Below are positions 36,899 through 49,196 of a stretch of DNA of 64,000 bases, piece by piece (within the stretch, counting starts at the first letter, position 1; each line of letters opens with the position of its first letter). This DNA is from Leuctra nigra (taxonomy: Eukaryota > Arthropoda > Insecta > Plecoptera > Leuctridae). Below the pieces are notes generated by a model. That model made no database searches, had not been told where the DNA came from, and saw only the letters and a list, made by a program, of their open reading frames with translations. Made by a program: the position numbers and the translations under genes. Location of the stretch: positions 28,615,997 to 28,679,996 of the forward strand of contig OW203765.1 in NCBI GenBank assembly GCA_934045905.1, written 5' to 3'.

Positions 36899-38115
36899 AT
36901 ATGGGATTTACACTCCTTCCTGGTAGTCGCAAAGACAAGTCTATATTGATAGATACGAGTTTTCAGTCTCGATATTGATTGGCAATACAAGTGGAATTAC
37001 GGAATTAGATATGTAAAGTTTGATGTAGTTTCTGCGAAGCTTTGAAGGTATAGAAATGTTGTTCTACTAATCATTTTATAGATAAAGCAATCTGTAATGA
37101 ATAAAATGTATCTGCATAATAAAACAAGCAAACTACCAATACACATCAGCAAGATGATTATAGATTATTATATTACTTCTTACGTAATATATAGCAAAAG
37201 AAAATACGGAAAGGGTGATTTTCTTCAATCGAATATTTAATTTGGCTTAGCCCGATACACGCACAATGCGCTCCTATAATTTGTTGAAACCCATTGTCAA
37301 TTTTCATACCTAGCGTTTTTAACGAATATGTACAAATTGTCAATTTGGACCGATACTAACGGTAAATGCAAGAGAATGGGAATGTAACCTACATAAAAAG
37401 CGTCAGTTTATTGGTGATATTTATGCAGAAGTTCATTTAGAAGCAAAGAAAATGATCCATTCAGAGATACCGAACTTCTAATGGTACATTTGACAGCTAA
37501 AACGCATCCTTAATGTATACCATTTTTGTAGAGATACTGGACACATTTTCTAGTAGTACAGATAGAATTAGGATAGTGTCCTTTCTTCAAGATGAAATTG
37601 AGTTTAGCAGCAATTATTCAAACCCGCCGGTAGTTTGGTTTCCATCAGCAATGTTGATGTTTAATCCAGATTTTTTTCTCCTGAATTCTGATCGCGAACT
37701 AAATTACTCTCGACGCACTGGTCCCAAGTCTCAATCGCATTGAACACCTGTATAAATGTTGAACTCCGAGTACATTTGAGTCGTCGAGGTAAAGACAACA
37801 CGACATGCCGTGCGTACCGCGTCAAAGCTGTCCCGTTGGCTTCACGGGTCGCCGCACGCGCAAAGATAACCGCGCGCTATCACTACATGCGTTACGTGAG
37901 GACACACTCGTGGGCAAACAGCTGGCGGGTTTGTTGACCAATGAGATGCCGCCTTTGGCGCGGCTCCGAGAGAGAACGGAGAAGCATGGATTCTGATTGG
38001 TTGACTGAAAAAACATGTCACATGTTTTATTTTTTATTTTAGCGGTATTTTGACGTCGCACTGTTCTAGAACTAATAGTGACGTATAATGATGGTGAGGA
38101 ATAAGGATCGACGGT
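36899..38115. other. No gene seen; GC-rich patch 37740-37990
   Basis: The patch gives overlapping frames of 63-118 residues in several frames on both strands, with no known domain. Its frame multiplicity argues for composition, not coding. Confidence 0.45.
37368..37506. repeat. Diverged dispersed repeat, copy 2
   Basis: Partner of 3484-3640 with the same order of conserved blocks. A similar TTGACA-AGCT block also occurs near 31675-31695 and 52848-52862, so this may be an old abundant family. Confidence 0.45.
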
Positions 38116-38283
38116 TGAAAGGAGGCGGTCGTGGCATATAAGTAGGAGTTTTGCAGTGCCTCGACTGAGGGAAACCACGATAGCCGTAGCTTCCTGACCG
38201 AGGTTTTTCCGTGCATTTCCTCAGTCGGGAGGCAATTATTGGCAAGTTTCCTACTAATAAGTCACGGTCACCTCCTTTTTACC
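38116..38283. mobile_element. Q-family MITE (ends AAAGGAGGCGGTCGTGG)
   Basis: The left arm (38116-38180) has GAAAGGAGGCGGTCGTGGCA then GTGCCTCGACTGAGGGAAAC. The right arm (38213-38283) reads in reverse GGTAAAAAGGAGGTGACCGT then CTCCCGACTGAGGAAAT. Total about 168 bp. Solitary ends of the same family lie at 823-840 and 22876-22892. Confidence 0.7.
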
Positions 38284-38291
38284 GTGTATCA

Positions 38292-38571
38292 TTCTGTACC
38301 ACAGAGGTAGAAGGCTGGAAGTCCATTTTCTCGATGTTGCGGTGTATCTACACGTTTGGAATGATGTAAATCAATTGATATTTGACTTATGTTAACAAAC
38401 ACAGATATATTAAGCAATAATTGAAGTAGGTATTCTCTTACACAATGACTCATGCCACCATTACCACATTACAAATATGATTTGAAGAATGCAGAATTAC
38501 TGTCTTGCTTATTAGCTCACTTCTAGACTCATTGAAATGGACTTCTGGCATTCTACCTCTGAGACACAGGA
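38292..38571. mobile_element. P-family MITE copy 2
   Basis: 280 bp. The left end is TTCTGTACCACAGAGGTAGA, the right end reversed CCTGTGTCTCAGAGGTAGAA. The interior contains CTTACACAATGACTCATGCC and is closely related to 63373-63600. It starts only 9 bp after the Q-family MITE at 38116-38283. Confidence 0.85.
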
Positions 38572-38644
38572 TTATTCTCCCATCATCCTAGTTACAGGAC
38601 AGTGCGAAGTTAAACACTATTCCGTTAAAAATCACGTGTAATGA

Positions 38645-38905
38645 GCATGACTTGCCTTGCACCGAGTTCTTGTCCAGACTGTCGGTTGTGTTCCCCATGA
38701 CCGGCTCCCGTGCGCGCGCTACATCACGTACGTGCCCGTGCGACCTGTTGCAAGGTCACCTGCCAAGGTCACGCGATGCACTCGCATGCAACCTGCTCGA
38801 TATGCAAGGTCGTTCCTGTGGGAGGCGGCCGGGACGGCCTCGCTTTCCATTTCATTTGCAATGCAATGTCCAGACAGTCCAGTTGCTTTCTGTCGTCAGA
38901 TGGGC
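38645..38905. other. GC-rich island with CAAGGTCA motifs
   Basis: Contains CAAGGTCA at 38751 and 38765 and CAAGGTCG at 38805, the extended half-site used by FTZ-F1/ERR-type receptors, plus repeated GATGCA and CGCATGCA words. Open frames of 71-112 residues overlap in all three forward frames and show no known domain, as expected in GC-rich non-coding DNA. Confidence 0.35.
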
Positions 38906-41900
38906 CGGAACATAGGACTATTTAGAAGATTGATAGAATCTTCGACTTTTATATATGCACCAGGCAGTTGTTTTCCCCACCAAAATGTATCATGAAATAT
39001 ACATTTTATATTTTATGAATGAAAATGTTATTATTTTCGGCCTTCGGGTGATAAAATGTAATTTTCATTATTATTTGTGTTAAAATTTACAATAAAAAAG
39101 CAAAAATAAGGACTTACCTATTTCATGTTTTTTTTTACAGCAGTGTCTTCTGTTGTGGATCAAATACATTTTATTATAGAACTAAATAAAACTAAGTGAA
39201 ATAATAAGCATTTTTCATTTATAATTGAAAATATTTGAATTTGGTACAACTACCTATTAGAAAAATTAAAATTGTCATCGCTCCATCTATAACACTGTCC
39301 TCTGGAATTCTTCGTACCAATTAATCTGTCATAGGTAACCAATTAGAGGACCTTGCTTTGACAATAAAAAACGAAGTAAAACAGTGAGTTTGCTGAAGTT
39401 ACCAAACACGATATGATAAATTTAACACGTTACCTTGCTAAAAATTTGAACTTGGAAGGACGTACAAAAAAATGTCGAAAGCATCTCCAATAAAAGAAAA
39501 AAAACTTGCTAACTAGAAAATAAGAATACATTTTTAATGTAATAAAATCCGGTATAATGATTCACGATGTAACGCTCAGAGTGATCTTGTTTTTTCTTTC
39601 TTCTCAAGAATCATGTGTGTGGTCAAGATTGAAAGAAGATCCTTGACCATTGCAGTCCTTCATTCCATTATCGTTCTGATGTTAAAAGCTTTTAGATACA
39701 ACCTATTATAGTTTTAATTCGGTTTCCTCTCAGGGCAGATTTACAATCCGGCCCTGGTATACGGAAGAACCTTTTATGGCGCCTAAAAAAGATATAAATT
39801 TATGTAAAATACATTATAAAATGATTTAAATAGGTGTTAGTATCATTTGGCTTGGAGCCTTTTATTGTTCTGTTGTGACCCTTTTAAAATTATGTCCGTG
39901 TTTTGTTTATTGCTCTACATTTAACGACTGGTTTGCAATTAGCAATCTTTTTGATCAATGTTTTGATGGACAGTAAAATAAAAAATGCGTGCAATACATT
40001 TTTTTATAGTTATAAAACGATTAATTTGGTTCTCAAAAATATTTTAACAAATCGGATCTTATAAAATATTTAGGGAAAAATAAAGAAATTACAAATGTTT
40101 TTATGCTTCAGTTCAAAATGATTGAACTAGGATAAATGAACTAAGGGCCGGTCTTTCAATGCCTTGCTAACTTTTATACAGTCAATTAGGACTAAATTGC
40201 CATGGCAACAACCAATGACATTCCTAGAATGACCACTAACTAACTGTTAAGAGCTAATTGAGACTTGAGCAGAGTATTGAAAAACCGGGCCTAAAAAAAT
40301 AAATAAAGATTACCTTATATTTTATGCCTTTTTGTGTAAAAGTGAACGTGGCCAATGCAAAGATAATAGTTTACATTGTACAGATACTAAATTTGGGCCC
40401 TAGCTTTGGTCTGTGTCCGTAGCATATGCGATGGTTATGTAACTGTTGGTATTTGCCAATGCCGCCAACTTCTCGCTTCCAAGTTTCTGGAATCGCTTCT
40501 CGGAGTCTACCGAGAACACACTTCATCGGAAATACCTGGCAGAAGTTTGCCGTGGAGATTAGAGCCGACTTTACCTCACCTGTTGTGTGTGCGATTCCAC
40601 TTTACTGTGCTGGTCAGACAATACAGCGGTTAGAGGCTGACAGACGACCAGTTCGTGGCTTTTGTACACATTGCAGAGATTTTATAGACTCGAACTTCGA
40701 TACACTTTTGTTCATAATGTTTTTTGTATTGAAGTTGAAGTGTCAAGTTTTAAAAAATTCTGGAAAATGACAATTATCAAAAATTTAAAAATAGGTTAGT
40801 CATCTAGGAAAAAATCTAATTGAAAGACGAACAAAAAATCTACAGTACAAATAATTCTTTTTGTAGTAAATTTAGTGTAAATAATAGGTTTTATAATAAT
40901 TTAATCTTTTCGGATTTTTCTTTAGAGAAGGGCTGTTTTATGGTTTTAGAAAAACGTGTTAATTCCGTGTTTCGAGAAAAAAAACTATATACATTTTTTT
41001 TTATCAAGTTCTGATAAATGTGATGTACAAATTTAAATTTACATAAAATCTATAAATTCACCAATTAGTTCACCTTGATTATTCACATACTAAATTTGCT
41101 ACAAAACAAATTCTAAATGTATGTACCTATTTTTGATTTGAGATTTTTTTTCCTAGAAGGATTACTACCCTATTTTTGTAATTTTTTTTTAAATTTTAGC
41201 AATCGTTATTATTGTTCATTTTTTATGTGAACATTCATGTTGTACGTCCGTGCTCGTTTACAACGCATTTCAAGCGTTTTCATCCTCTTCATCAAAATAA
41301 ATAAAACCTCAAAACCACCCCTCCGCAAAATAAATCACAATCTACCTCCCGCATTACCATAATTTTATTCTCTTTTCGGGATTATGAGTCCCATTACTTT
41401 GCAATTTGTCAGCTTGCAATAAATCTCTATGAACACCCCCTAACAAAACCATTAATTATTACGTAAATACAGACTAATTCGTCATCGATTGAATTTAATA
41501 TCCATCCAGTTCAATAATCTGGGTATAATTTCATCACTTGCATGGTCTTTGTTTGCAATTATGATGCAGAAGTAATTAGTGGGGTGCAGAAGATAATAAG
41601 CGAGGATGGTTAATTACTGAAAAGTACTAATTAATATACCGGTGTTAAGTACCTGGAGTATGAGTTATGCAGTGCAGATGCGTATGTTAGGATTAATTAG
41701 AGATATAGGGTGACTTTGGTGTTGTTCAAAAAATCTTCAACAATTTTATACGAACAAAGGAGTTGGAGTGCAGGGTATTTACAGAATAGGGTTTTGTTTT
41801 GTAGTTTTGTCAATTCTTGAAATATGTTTTTATCATCTATTATTGGTTGTTCCAATGTAGTGTTTGCTTTTTGTGACCCTAAAATTGTCTCAGTACTAAT

Positions 41901-43456
41901 TCTGAAGACCCTGCCATTTCTGGGTCAGAAAATTGTTTCTTTTACAAACCCACAGATAAAACCAAAAACCAAGGTTTCCTATTCTTGTGAAACAAATTAA
42001 TTAGTGATTAACAGTGATTAATTAATTAATTAACAAATTAACTATTATCATGTTGTATCGGCTCCAATCTTTGAGATATATTTTAAATTTTTTCTTACTT
42101 TTCTTTTTGCATAATTTCTTTCTAAATACATGATTCAAAATTACTAACAGAAAATTAAATTTTAAATATATCTTCGTCTCTTTAGTCTGTTTGTTGACCT
42201 CATTTATAAATATTTGTTAATTGATGCAACCGTTTATGAAATCGTTTTGTTTCCTAAAGCGTAATTAGACTTGGTGTCGCACTTTTTGTCGAGATCATTG
42301 AACTACTGGATTTGAGGTGTGAAATAACACCTTGTTTTATTCTGACGTGACGATTTGTTTTCTGCTCTGACTTGGCCGATGTCTCCAGAGCGTGTTTGTA
42401 ATTAGCTGAATTGCTGCTGGCTTCTTGATGCGGTGTGAAAACGGTCGTGTTGCGAGTTCGAACTTGGAAAACCGCGAGGCGTCTGAGGAAAACCTCAGGG
42501 AAATCCATGGAAAATGGACTAAGACGATGATTCGACCGGAATCAAATGTGACGAATGTTCATTTAGTTTTCGGACAATAGCAGATTTTATTGAACGATTT
42601 AATTAAAACTAAAATACCTCTGTATTGTCAAATCTAATTAAAGTGTCCAAAAATAGAAATTTAACTAAATGGAAGGTCGATACATATTTTAATAAAAGAT
42701 ATCTCATATATTAAAATAAACACTGTAATATAAAATGTCATGAAATATAAGTGCAAGGGCCAAAAAACGTTTCTTTTTTAAGAAGTTTCAATTGCTTTTT
42801 TTTATTTATAGGAAGATGAAAGAAACTATAAGTACCTACCTATGGAGAATGACGAAGAATTATAGCAAAAACATAATATGTATGAATAATGTTGATATTT
42901 GTATTATCAAATACACATTTTAAACCATTCGCTGTAAAATTAAAATGAATTCCTGCATTCTGTAGGATTACATAAAATAGTAAATTCATAATGTAAAATG
43001 TCTGCAATTATAAATGTTCATTAAAGCTCAGTGTCGATTCACTCAGCACTGATTGAAATCCACATTCCTTCCTGCTTGTTCGCAATTAGCGCTTAATTAC
43101 ATCGCTCAGCTAAACACAAGGAATATGTAACGAAATAATAAAGCATCAACCAGTCCTGAACAGCGGCCTTGCAAGGTATACCTGCCATGTACGTCCAGCT
43201 TCTGCCGTGATGGTCTAGAAGCGACGAACAAAGGAAACCGAGAAGAAAAAGAAGAGAAAAAGACGGCGAAGTGAGTTTGAAAAAGTTCGCCTTGTCGAAT
43301 AGAGGAATAAAAATGAGAAAGAGAATAGGCCTTAGCGTGATACCTTGAAGACATCTCGTCATCACCCATTTTGCGTATTTCTGAAGGCCGGGTTACACGA
43401 GTACATACCACTTTTCAATTGACACAAAGAATAGTGTGTGTTTACTATTTTTATTT
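38906..43456. other. AT-rich non-coding DNA apart from the Harbinger-like MITE
   Basis: 40400-40700 is less AT-rich with two overlapping frames (75 and 114 residues) that I cannot assign. 41990-42030 is an ATTAATTA run. 42250-42500 is slightly GC-richer. Confidence 0.5.
40145..40291 (+). mobile_element. PIF/Harbinger-like MITE (H2)
   Basis: 147 bp with inverted ends GGGCCGGTCTTTCAAT and ATTGAAAAACCGGGCC, flanked by TAA on both sides (40142-40144 and 40292-40294). The interior includes CCATGGCAACAACCAATGAC and is found inverted at 44829-44978. GGGCC-type ends with a TWA duplication suit PIF/Harbinger. It is non-autonomous with no open frame. Confidence 0.85.
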
Positions 43457-43850
43457 TATTATTATTATTATTAAGTCTATATTCTCAACAGAGCCAGGCT
43501 CCACTAGTGAGAATGTAATATAGAGAAGGGAGGAGAGGAAACCCGGTACCGGCATGTAGCCTACTCCTGACGAAAGATACCAAGGGGACCAACGGCTTAA
43601 CGTCCCTTCCGAAGGACGGTGTAACATTCACAGCACAGGCCTCCACAACCCGCGCCGTCGAGAGACTGATAACAGGTGGAGGGAGGTCGTCACACTGACC
43701 CCCAAACACCCCAGTCTCTCTGGCCCAACGGCAGCAACCTGGCAAGGCAGAGTTGAATGGTCACCCATCCAACCTCTGACCGCGCTCAATGTTGCTTAAC
43801 CTCGGTGATCTAACGAGAACCGAGGTATCCAACACACCAGCCGTTGGGTT
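43457..43850 (-). mobile_element. 5S-rRNA-derived SINE (SINE3 type), copy 2
   Basis: On the minus strand this matches 15016-15421 almost throughout: the same start (AACCCAACGGCTGGTGTG), the same 5S-like A and C box region (43766-43830), the same body and the same TAA-repeat tail (43457-43474). Small differences, such as CAGAGGTTGGATGGG against CAGCGATTGGATGGG in copy 1, show independent copies. The 86-residue minus-strand open frame across it is a by-product. Confidence 0.88.
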
Positions 43851-44828
43851 AAAAAAAGGTATTGAAAACATTATTTTTGTGACTCAATTATACTTAAGAA
43901 CTGAAGATTTTACGATTCTTGTCTTTCGAATTAGTATTACATGATTACTATTTTTTGTAAGTAGAGAAATTAATTATGTCCCGCAATTATAAATGAAAGG
44001 AACACTGTTCCCTTACTTCAGTAAATGTAAAATATACTAAAGCAAAATTTTTGTAATATATATTTCTATATAATTTTTAAAACATTACAATGTACGAACA
44101 AATATAGTTAAATTTTCTATCTATTTAAAATGAAAAGAGCAGCTGTCAAAAATACAATAGTGTTTCGTCTACTTGATAATCTTTGATTGCAGTATCGCTG
44201 AATCAGAGCTAAGTTTCATAGAATTGTTTGAAATTGTTCTATTCGTCACGACACGATTCCTACAACTGACCGGTCAACTGACACACTACAACTGACACAC
44301 TCTGTCCAGTATAGTGTAACACGATCTTTTCCAATATGAATCTGTGCATTCTTCCTTCCCCCTTCTTCTTCCTCTGTCCGAAGCCCTACATTGACCCAAG
44401 CGCATAAAACGACTCGTCCGAAGTATTACTTCTTTGATCGGGATTTTATTCGCATTCCTTTGTCTGGCTTTTTATTTGTCGATACAATTGCATTCGATGA
44501 TATTGCTTGTTAGGTGAGTTTGTCTCTTTGTCCTCGAGGTCTGCACTTAGTTGTACGTATTGCAATCGCGATTGAGCGGCTATAGGATATCGCCTTTGTC
44601 AAGAGGCTCGTAATTTGATAGCGACTTTTGCCATCTGGACAATTTGTTAGAATAGCCCGAAGTACTGATTCTGTATAGAAATTTGATTGATGAACCTCAA
44701 ATTTTAAATAAAAATGACAAATATTATTGCCCAATAATATATGTGATTTTTATTTTACTCATGGTAAGAAAACGTATTTGAATGTTAAAGGATTTTTTAA
44801 TCCTTTTATTACATCCTTTAATCCTTAA

Positions 44829-44978
44829 GGCCCATGTCTTTCAATTTACTCTGCTAAAGTCTCAATTAGCTATTAACAGTTAGTTAGTGGTCATTCTAGG
44901 AATGTCATTGGTTGTTGCCATGACAATACAGTCCTAATCAACAGTTTAAGAGTTAGCAAGGCATTGAAAGACCGGCCC
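44829..44978 (-). mobile_element. PIF/Harbinger-like MITE (H3)
   Basis: A 150 bp inverted copy of 40145-40291 with ends GGCCCATGTCTTTCAAT and ATTGAAAGACCGGCCC. TAA flanks both sides (44826-44828 and 44979-44981). The interior shares the TTAGTTAGTGGTCATTCTAG and TCATTGGTTGTTGCCATG segments. Confidence 0.85.
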
Positions 44979-45517
44979 TAAATCCTTTAATTTAAAATAA
45001 AATGTAATCGTTAACTTTTATATAATTTTTTAGGGTTTTAAAACTGTGATTTCCAAAGATATTCTTTTATTTTCATTGGTTCTAGATTGTTTCTGCATAG
45101 AAATCATATCTTGTAACTTTGTTGTTCCACGAAATTGTAAACGCGTCAAGTCCGTAACGGCGATATTCGCATGCAATGTCACACAACTCTGACCCTTCGC
45201 CCCGCGCAACGTGCGACAGGGATCCAGGAGATCATCCCTGAGGAGCCGTCTAATCCCTTCTCTTCCCTCACGCACTGCCTTAGTTCCCAGCCGTCATCCC
45301 GGATCTTGAGGAGAACCTATTAGTCCGGGTGACAGTGGCAAACATTCCTCGCGGCAAGCTCTCGCGCTGTCGCTCTCGCGCTGTCGCATTCGCAGGTGTC
45401 AACATGAGAAAAACATTCCATCCTAGCACACTGCCTGTTCGCGTACTGCCGACAACGCTTTTCATTACTTTTGGTTCCTTTTGTTCTCTCTGAGATCTCA
45501 ACAATAACCGTATACCT

Positions 45518-45712
45518 ACCTTAGAAGAAAGAGGCAAGAAGTCAATTTTCCGATTTTTAGTTGTGCATTTTTGTAATCATGTAATCAAGCTCTATTTAAT
45601 TGATTTAATTGATGTGAAATATTCTATTTCAAAATGACTCATGTCACCATTACAAATACCATTAGATGAATGCAAAATATTAAGATTTTTATCATTGTAA
45701 TGGACTATGTAA
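45518..45712. mobile_element. P-family MITE, degraded copy
   Basis: ACCTTAGAAGAAAGAGGCAA with GAAGTCAATTTTCCGATTTT resembles the P-family left end, and AAATGACTCATGTCACCATT with ACAAATACCATTAGATGAAT matches the P-family interior. The right end is barely recognisable. Confidence 0.55.
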
Positions 45713-47179
45713 CCCTTCTTACATATTATGACTGATATTTTGCACATTTGAAACTCCAAAATTTAAATTTTTATTGTTACTCCGCAATTATTTTATTTGA
45801 AATATTTGGTCAACTATTCCTTCATTTGTTGTTCACTATAATTTGTCCACTAATTAATTTTGGCACATTCTAATAGATGAGTTTTTCAAGTGGTACGATG
45901 AGATTTTTGTCAAACTGTCTAATTTTTTATGGCGTCATTTGATGAGCGTCTTGTATAGTTTAGGGATGACGAAGTTGGAATAAGGTTGTATGCAGTATGT
46001 GAACAGGCAGTGTCACATGGCGCCTGTCCCCACCCGCACTCTGGCGTTCAGGTGTGGCGCCAGGGAAAACAATTTATTTCGCGTCGCCGTCTCGGGATTT
46101 ATAGCCCGCGAAGTGATGCTGGGCTCCTGTGAGAGGGAGAGAGGAGAATCTCGTCGGTTTGTTACGGGAGAAATGTATGCGGCGACGAGATCTTGGGGAA
46201 AGTTGCCAGAGGTTTGTTTACAGATGTGTGTTGTGTATGATGAATAGCAGAGGGGATGACAATTGATTTTAGAGTGTGGTTTTTTCGATACGGTGTGAAG
46301 GGAGTTTTTTTTGCAGGGATGTGTTCAGGTTTTGGTGATGTAAATATTGTGATATTTTACTTGATACATGATGGACATCGAAGTAGAGAAAGATTACGAG
46401 TAGATAGCAGTGAACTGACTGTAGTATGCTTCCTACATGATTTCGATTCCAAAGGTTATTGAAATTCAATCTTTTTGAAATCAATACGTATTCCTTGAGG
46501 TTTTCAACCGCGTTACATTGCTAACGAGGAATGGCATGTTACTTTTTATTGTTATTCTTGTGCTAATGTCATAACTAATATATTGATGTTGCACTCAGAT
46601 GTTTACTACTAAAGATGCAATAACAACAGTGTAATTAACTTTGCATTGCGCTTATCTAATTGGAACAAGTAGTACGTTCTGTAAAATATAACTAAAGCCT
46701 GAAGTACACGTCAATGTTTTCAATCAATATTTATGATCAAGACATAGTTTAACCTTCTTAGATTAACCAAAGGTTTAACTAATTAAATGAGCAAGAGGAT
46801 AAGAGGAAAAAGTCTCATATCTTTCATGAAATATATGAAAAATATACTTTTTCCCTTGATATTTTTCCTTATGAAGAAAAAATTGTGTTTATCATATTTA
46901 TCATGAAATTTAATATTATTATAAAACATTTTTTCCTTGATCTATTTCCTAAATTGCTTAATATCACTCCAAGATTATGGGTATTAAAATTACCTATAAT
47001 GCAGCGGAATAAATAATTACATCCTTCCCTTGATATATTCGTTTTTTGGAAAATTAGACGCAAAGTCGGTTTCTACAGTGATCCTGAAAACATTTTATTA
47101 TGTATAATTTCGTTTTCAAATGTATTATCTCAAGAATGTTAACTATGATTGCAAAAGTCCCGTGTAATCAGTGTTAATG

Positions 47180-47400
47180 AATGCAACATCAACAGGTGTT
47201 CGCTGCACCACGTGACCGGTGCAAGTGCATCCTGCGCCGATGCACAAAGTGCACTCGATGCACATGCACTTGCTTCACGGAAGCCAAGCGATGCACTTCT
47301 TGTTGAACTTGCGTCACGAGGCATGACCTTATCACTTTCTGAATGACGCACTGTGTGTTTGACCTTGAGGGCGAGAAAGAGAGGGATTATGGGTAGAATG
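47180..47400. other. GC-richer island with repeated GTGCA/GATGCAC words
   Basis: A 70 bp core (47215-47285) has repeats of TGCAAGTGCAT, CGATGCAC, AGTGCAC and ATGCACTTGC in both orientations. TTTGACCTTGAGG (47358) contains a nuclear-receptor-type half site in reverse. No coding evidence. Confidence 0.3.
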
Positions 47401-48548
47401 CATGTGGCGAACCCCTCCCCCCCTGTCTTAGAAGGGGTTGGTTTTCCCTGGAATGTACACCGACATGGTTGGAAATTCAGTAAAAGTTTCATAAAATCAT
47501 TTTTTATATACACAACAATTTTTTTTATTAACAAGTGTCTAATAATTTAAATAAATGCAACACATACTCTTTTTTGTTGCACACTATTTTTTTTATGAAA
47601 AATTATTTAAATTTTAATTTAGGGGTAACATAATTATTTTAGAACAGCTAACCGAAATATAATTTGTTCGAAGTTTGTTTTGTTTGCTCTAAAACCTGAC
47701 AAACTTTTCTTTTCCTACAAAAGTTGTTGCTTTTCCTTGTCCCTCACCTTAAATTTAGACAACAAATAAACATGAAATGGAGACTTTATAACAAAACCAC
47801 GCTGCAGTTGAGGGTTTGGCGTAATAATATTTTGACGTAATGAAACCAGAGGCCACATTAAATTACAGTCACAAAGTTACCTGCGACATCATCATTGTAA
47901 CTCGTCCACTTTACGATTCTGTGGAGGTATTTTTGAGCCGGCGTCGTTCACGTTACAGACGTATTGAGCGCCTGATTGCAATCTTTATTAATACTGCACG
48001 AGGTCTTTGTTACAGATTTATTACGGTAATATGGCGACAACGCTGTTGAGAAATGTGTTGTACGCTGCCGTTTACATGGAGAATATGTTGAACAAAGAGT
48101 TTTTATTACATGGCGTTGAGTGCTGGTGCATTTGGTTGTTTCATTTCATGTCAGTCCTTAAATTTTATATTGTTCGTCATTGTGCGGATGTTTTTTTTTT
48201 AAGTTGTGTACGCAAGTTTAATAAGGTAACCGAGAAAATATACTACCTTGAACTTTTCTATTAAAAAATTATAAAAACAGTGTGTCAAAACGTGGGGTAA
48301 TAAGGAGGAAAGGTGTAAAGAACGTTACCGTTTACTTTGTTTCTTGGTACAGATGTTTATGGGAATCTATTGCTTATAACGTTTTCACGATCTGTACCAC
48401 TAGAGAAGTGGAAGAGAATCTACATAAGATAACTCCAGTTATTGTGGAATATTTGAAGAGATTGTTCCGGTAAAGCGAATTGCTGATCTTTTTTGCTTCT
48501 ACTTTACCTTTTGGATGAATACTGAACGGATCAATTTTGTCGAATGTC

Positions 48549-48748
48549 TTTACTTCAGAGGTAGAAGGCCGGAAGTCAATTTCAATCATTTTTTGATGGT
48601 AACATGAGTAATTGTGCAAGATAATACTTCAATAACTGTATTGGTTGACATCAGTCAAATTGCAGTTGATAGAGCATGTTTACATAATTGCAGAAGTGTG
48701 CAACGGAAAATTTAGAAAATGGACTCCATGCCTTGACTGAGGTACAGA
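48549..48748. mobile_element. P-family MITE copy 3
   Basis: About 200 bp. The left end is TTACTTCAGAGGTAGAAGGC with CGGAAGTCAATTTC. The right end keeps only CTGAGGTACAG after a degraded subterminal stretch. The interior has TGGTAACATGAGTAATTGTG and GTTGACATCAGTCAAATTG, as in copy 1. Confidence 0.75.
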
Positions 48749-49196
48749 TTTATACTCATTTGCTGATGATAAACATTTGGAACTGTAGACGAGTGGATCT
48801 TTCATTTCAATTGTCCAGATGTAAGTATAAACTGAAATCATATAAACGAGAACGACAAGGTAGAGGAAGCTGCAGGTACAATTTGTCACCCGTGTGAATG
48901 CGTCCACAGTCAGTGTTGACAACATCCAACCGGCTCTGTCTGCTCGCGAGACAGAAACTCGGCGATCTGGTCGGCCGTGGAGTGCGCCATATTTGGTGCA
49001 GCAGTCAACGCATCCTGGAGACGGAGTTATTAACCTCGATCTGCGGTGTGTGGTGCAGTCGCAGCATCCATTGTGCGCTGGCCGAATGCAGGAGGACAAG
49101 AGGCCGATGCAGGCGGCGCGTATGAGACGTGAGATAATGACACGCCTTTTTTTTTAAAATTATATTTGTTTTACAAGTTTTATAATACAAAGTCTG
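48749..49196. other. GC-richer non-coding patch
   Basis: 48890-49130 is GC-richer and is open in two forward frames and one reverse frame. No domain was recognised. Confidence 0.4.

Larger units (their letters stand above)
43851..48548. other. No gene seen; several GC-richer patches
   Basis: Patches at 45120-45400 and 46000-46220 carry words such as GGCGCC and CGCGAAG but no coherent frame. 46790-47050 has several TTCCTTGATATATT-like words. Harbinger-like and P-family remnants are listed separately. Confidence 0.45.

Noticed and set aside
37740..38178. Overlapping open frames of 60-118 residues suggesting an exon
   Set aside because: Several frames on both strands are open at once because of GC-rich composition; no domain or flanking splice pair was convincing.
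43485..43745. 86-residue minus-strand frame, and 15240-15434 on the plus strand
   Set aside because: Both lie in the non-coding body of the 5S-derived SINE copies.
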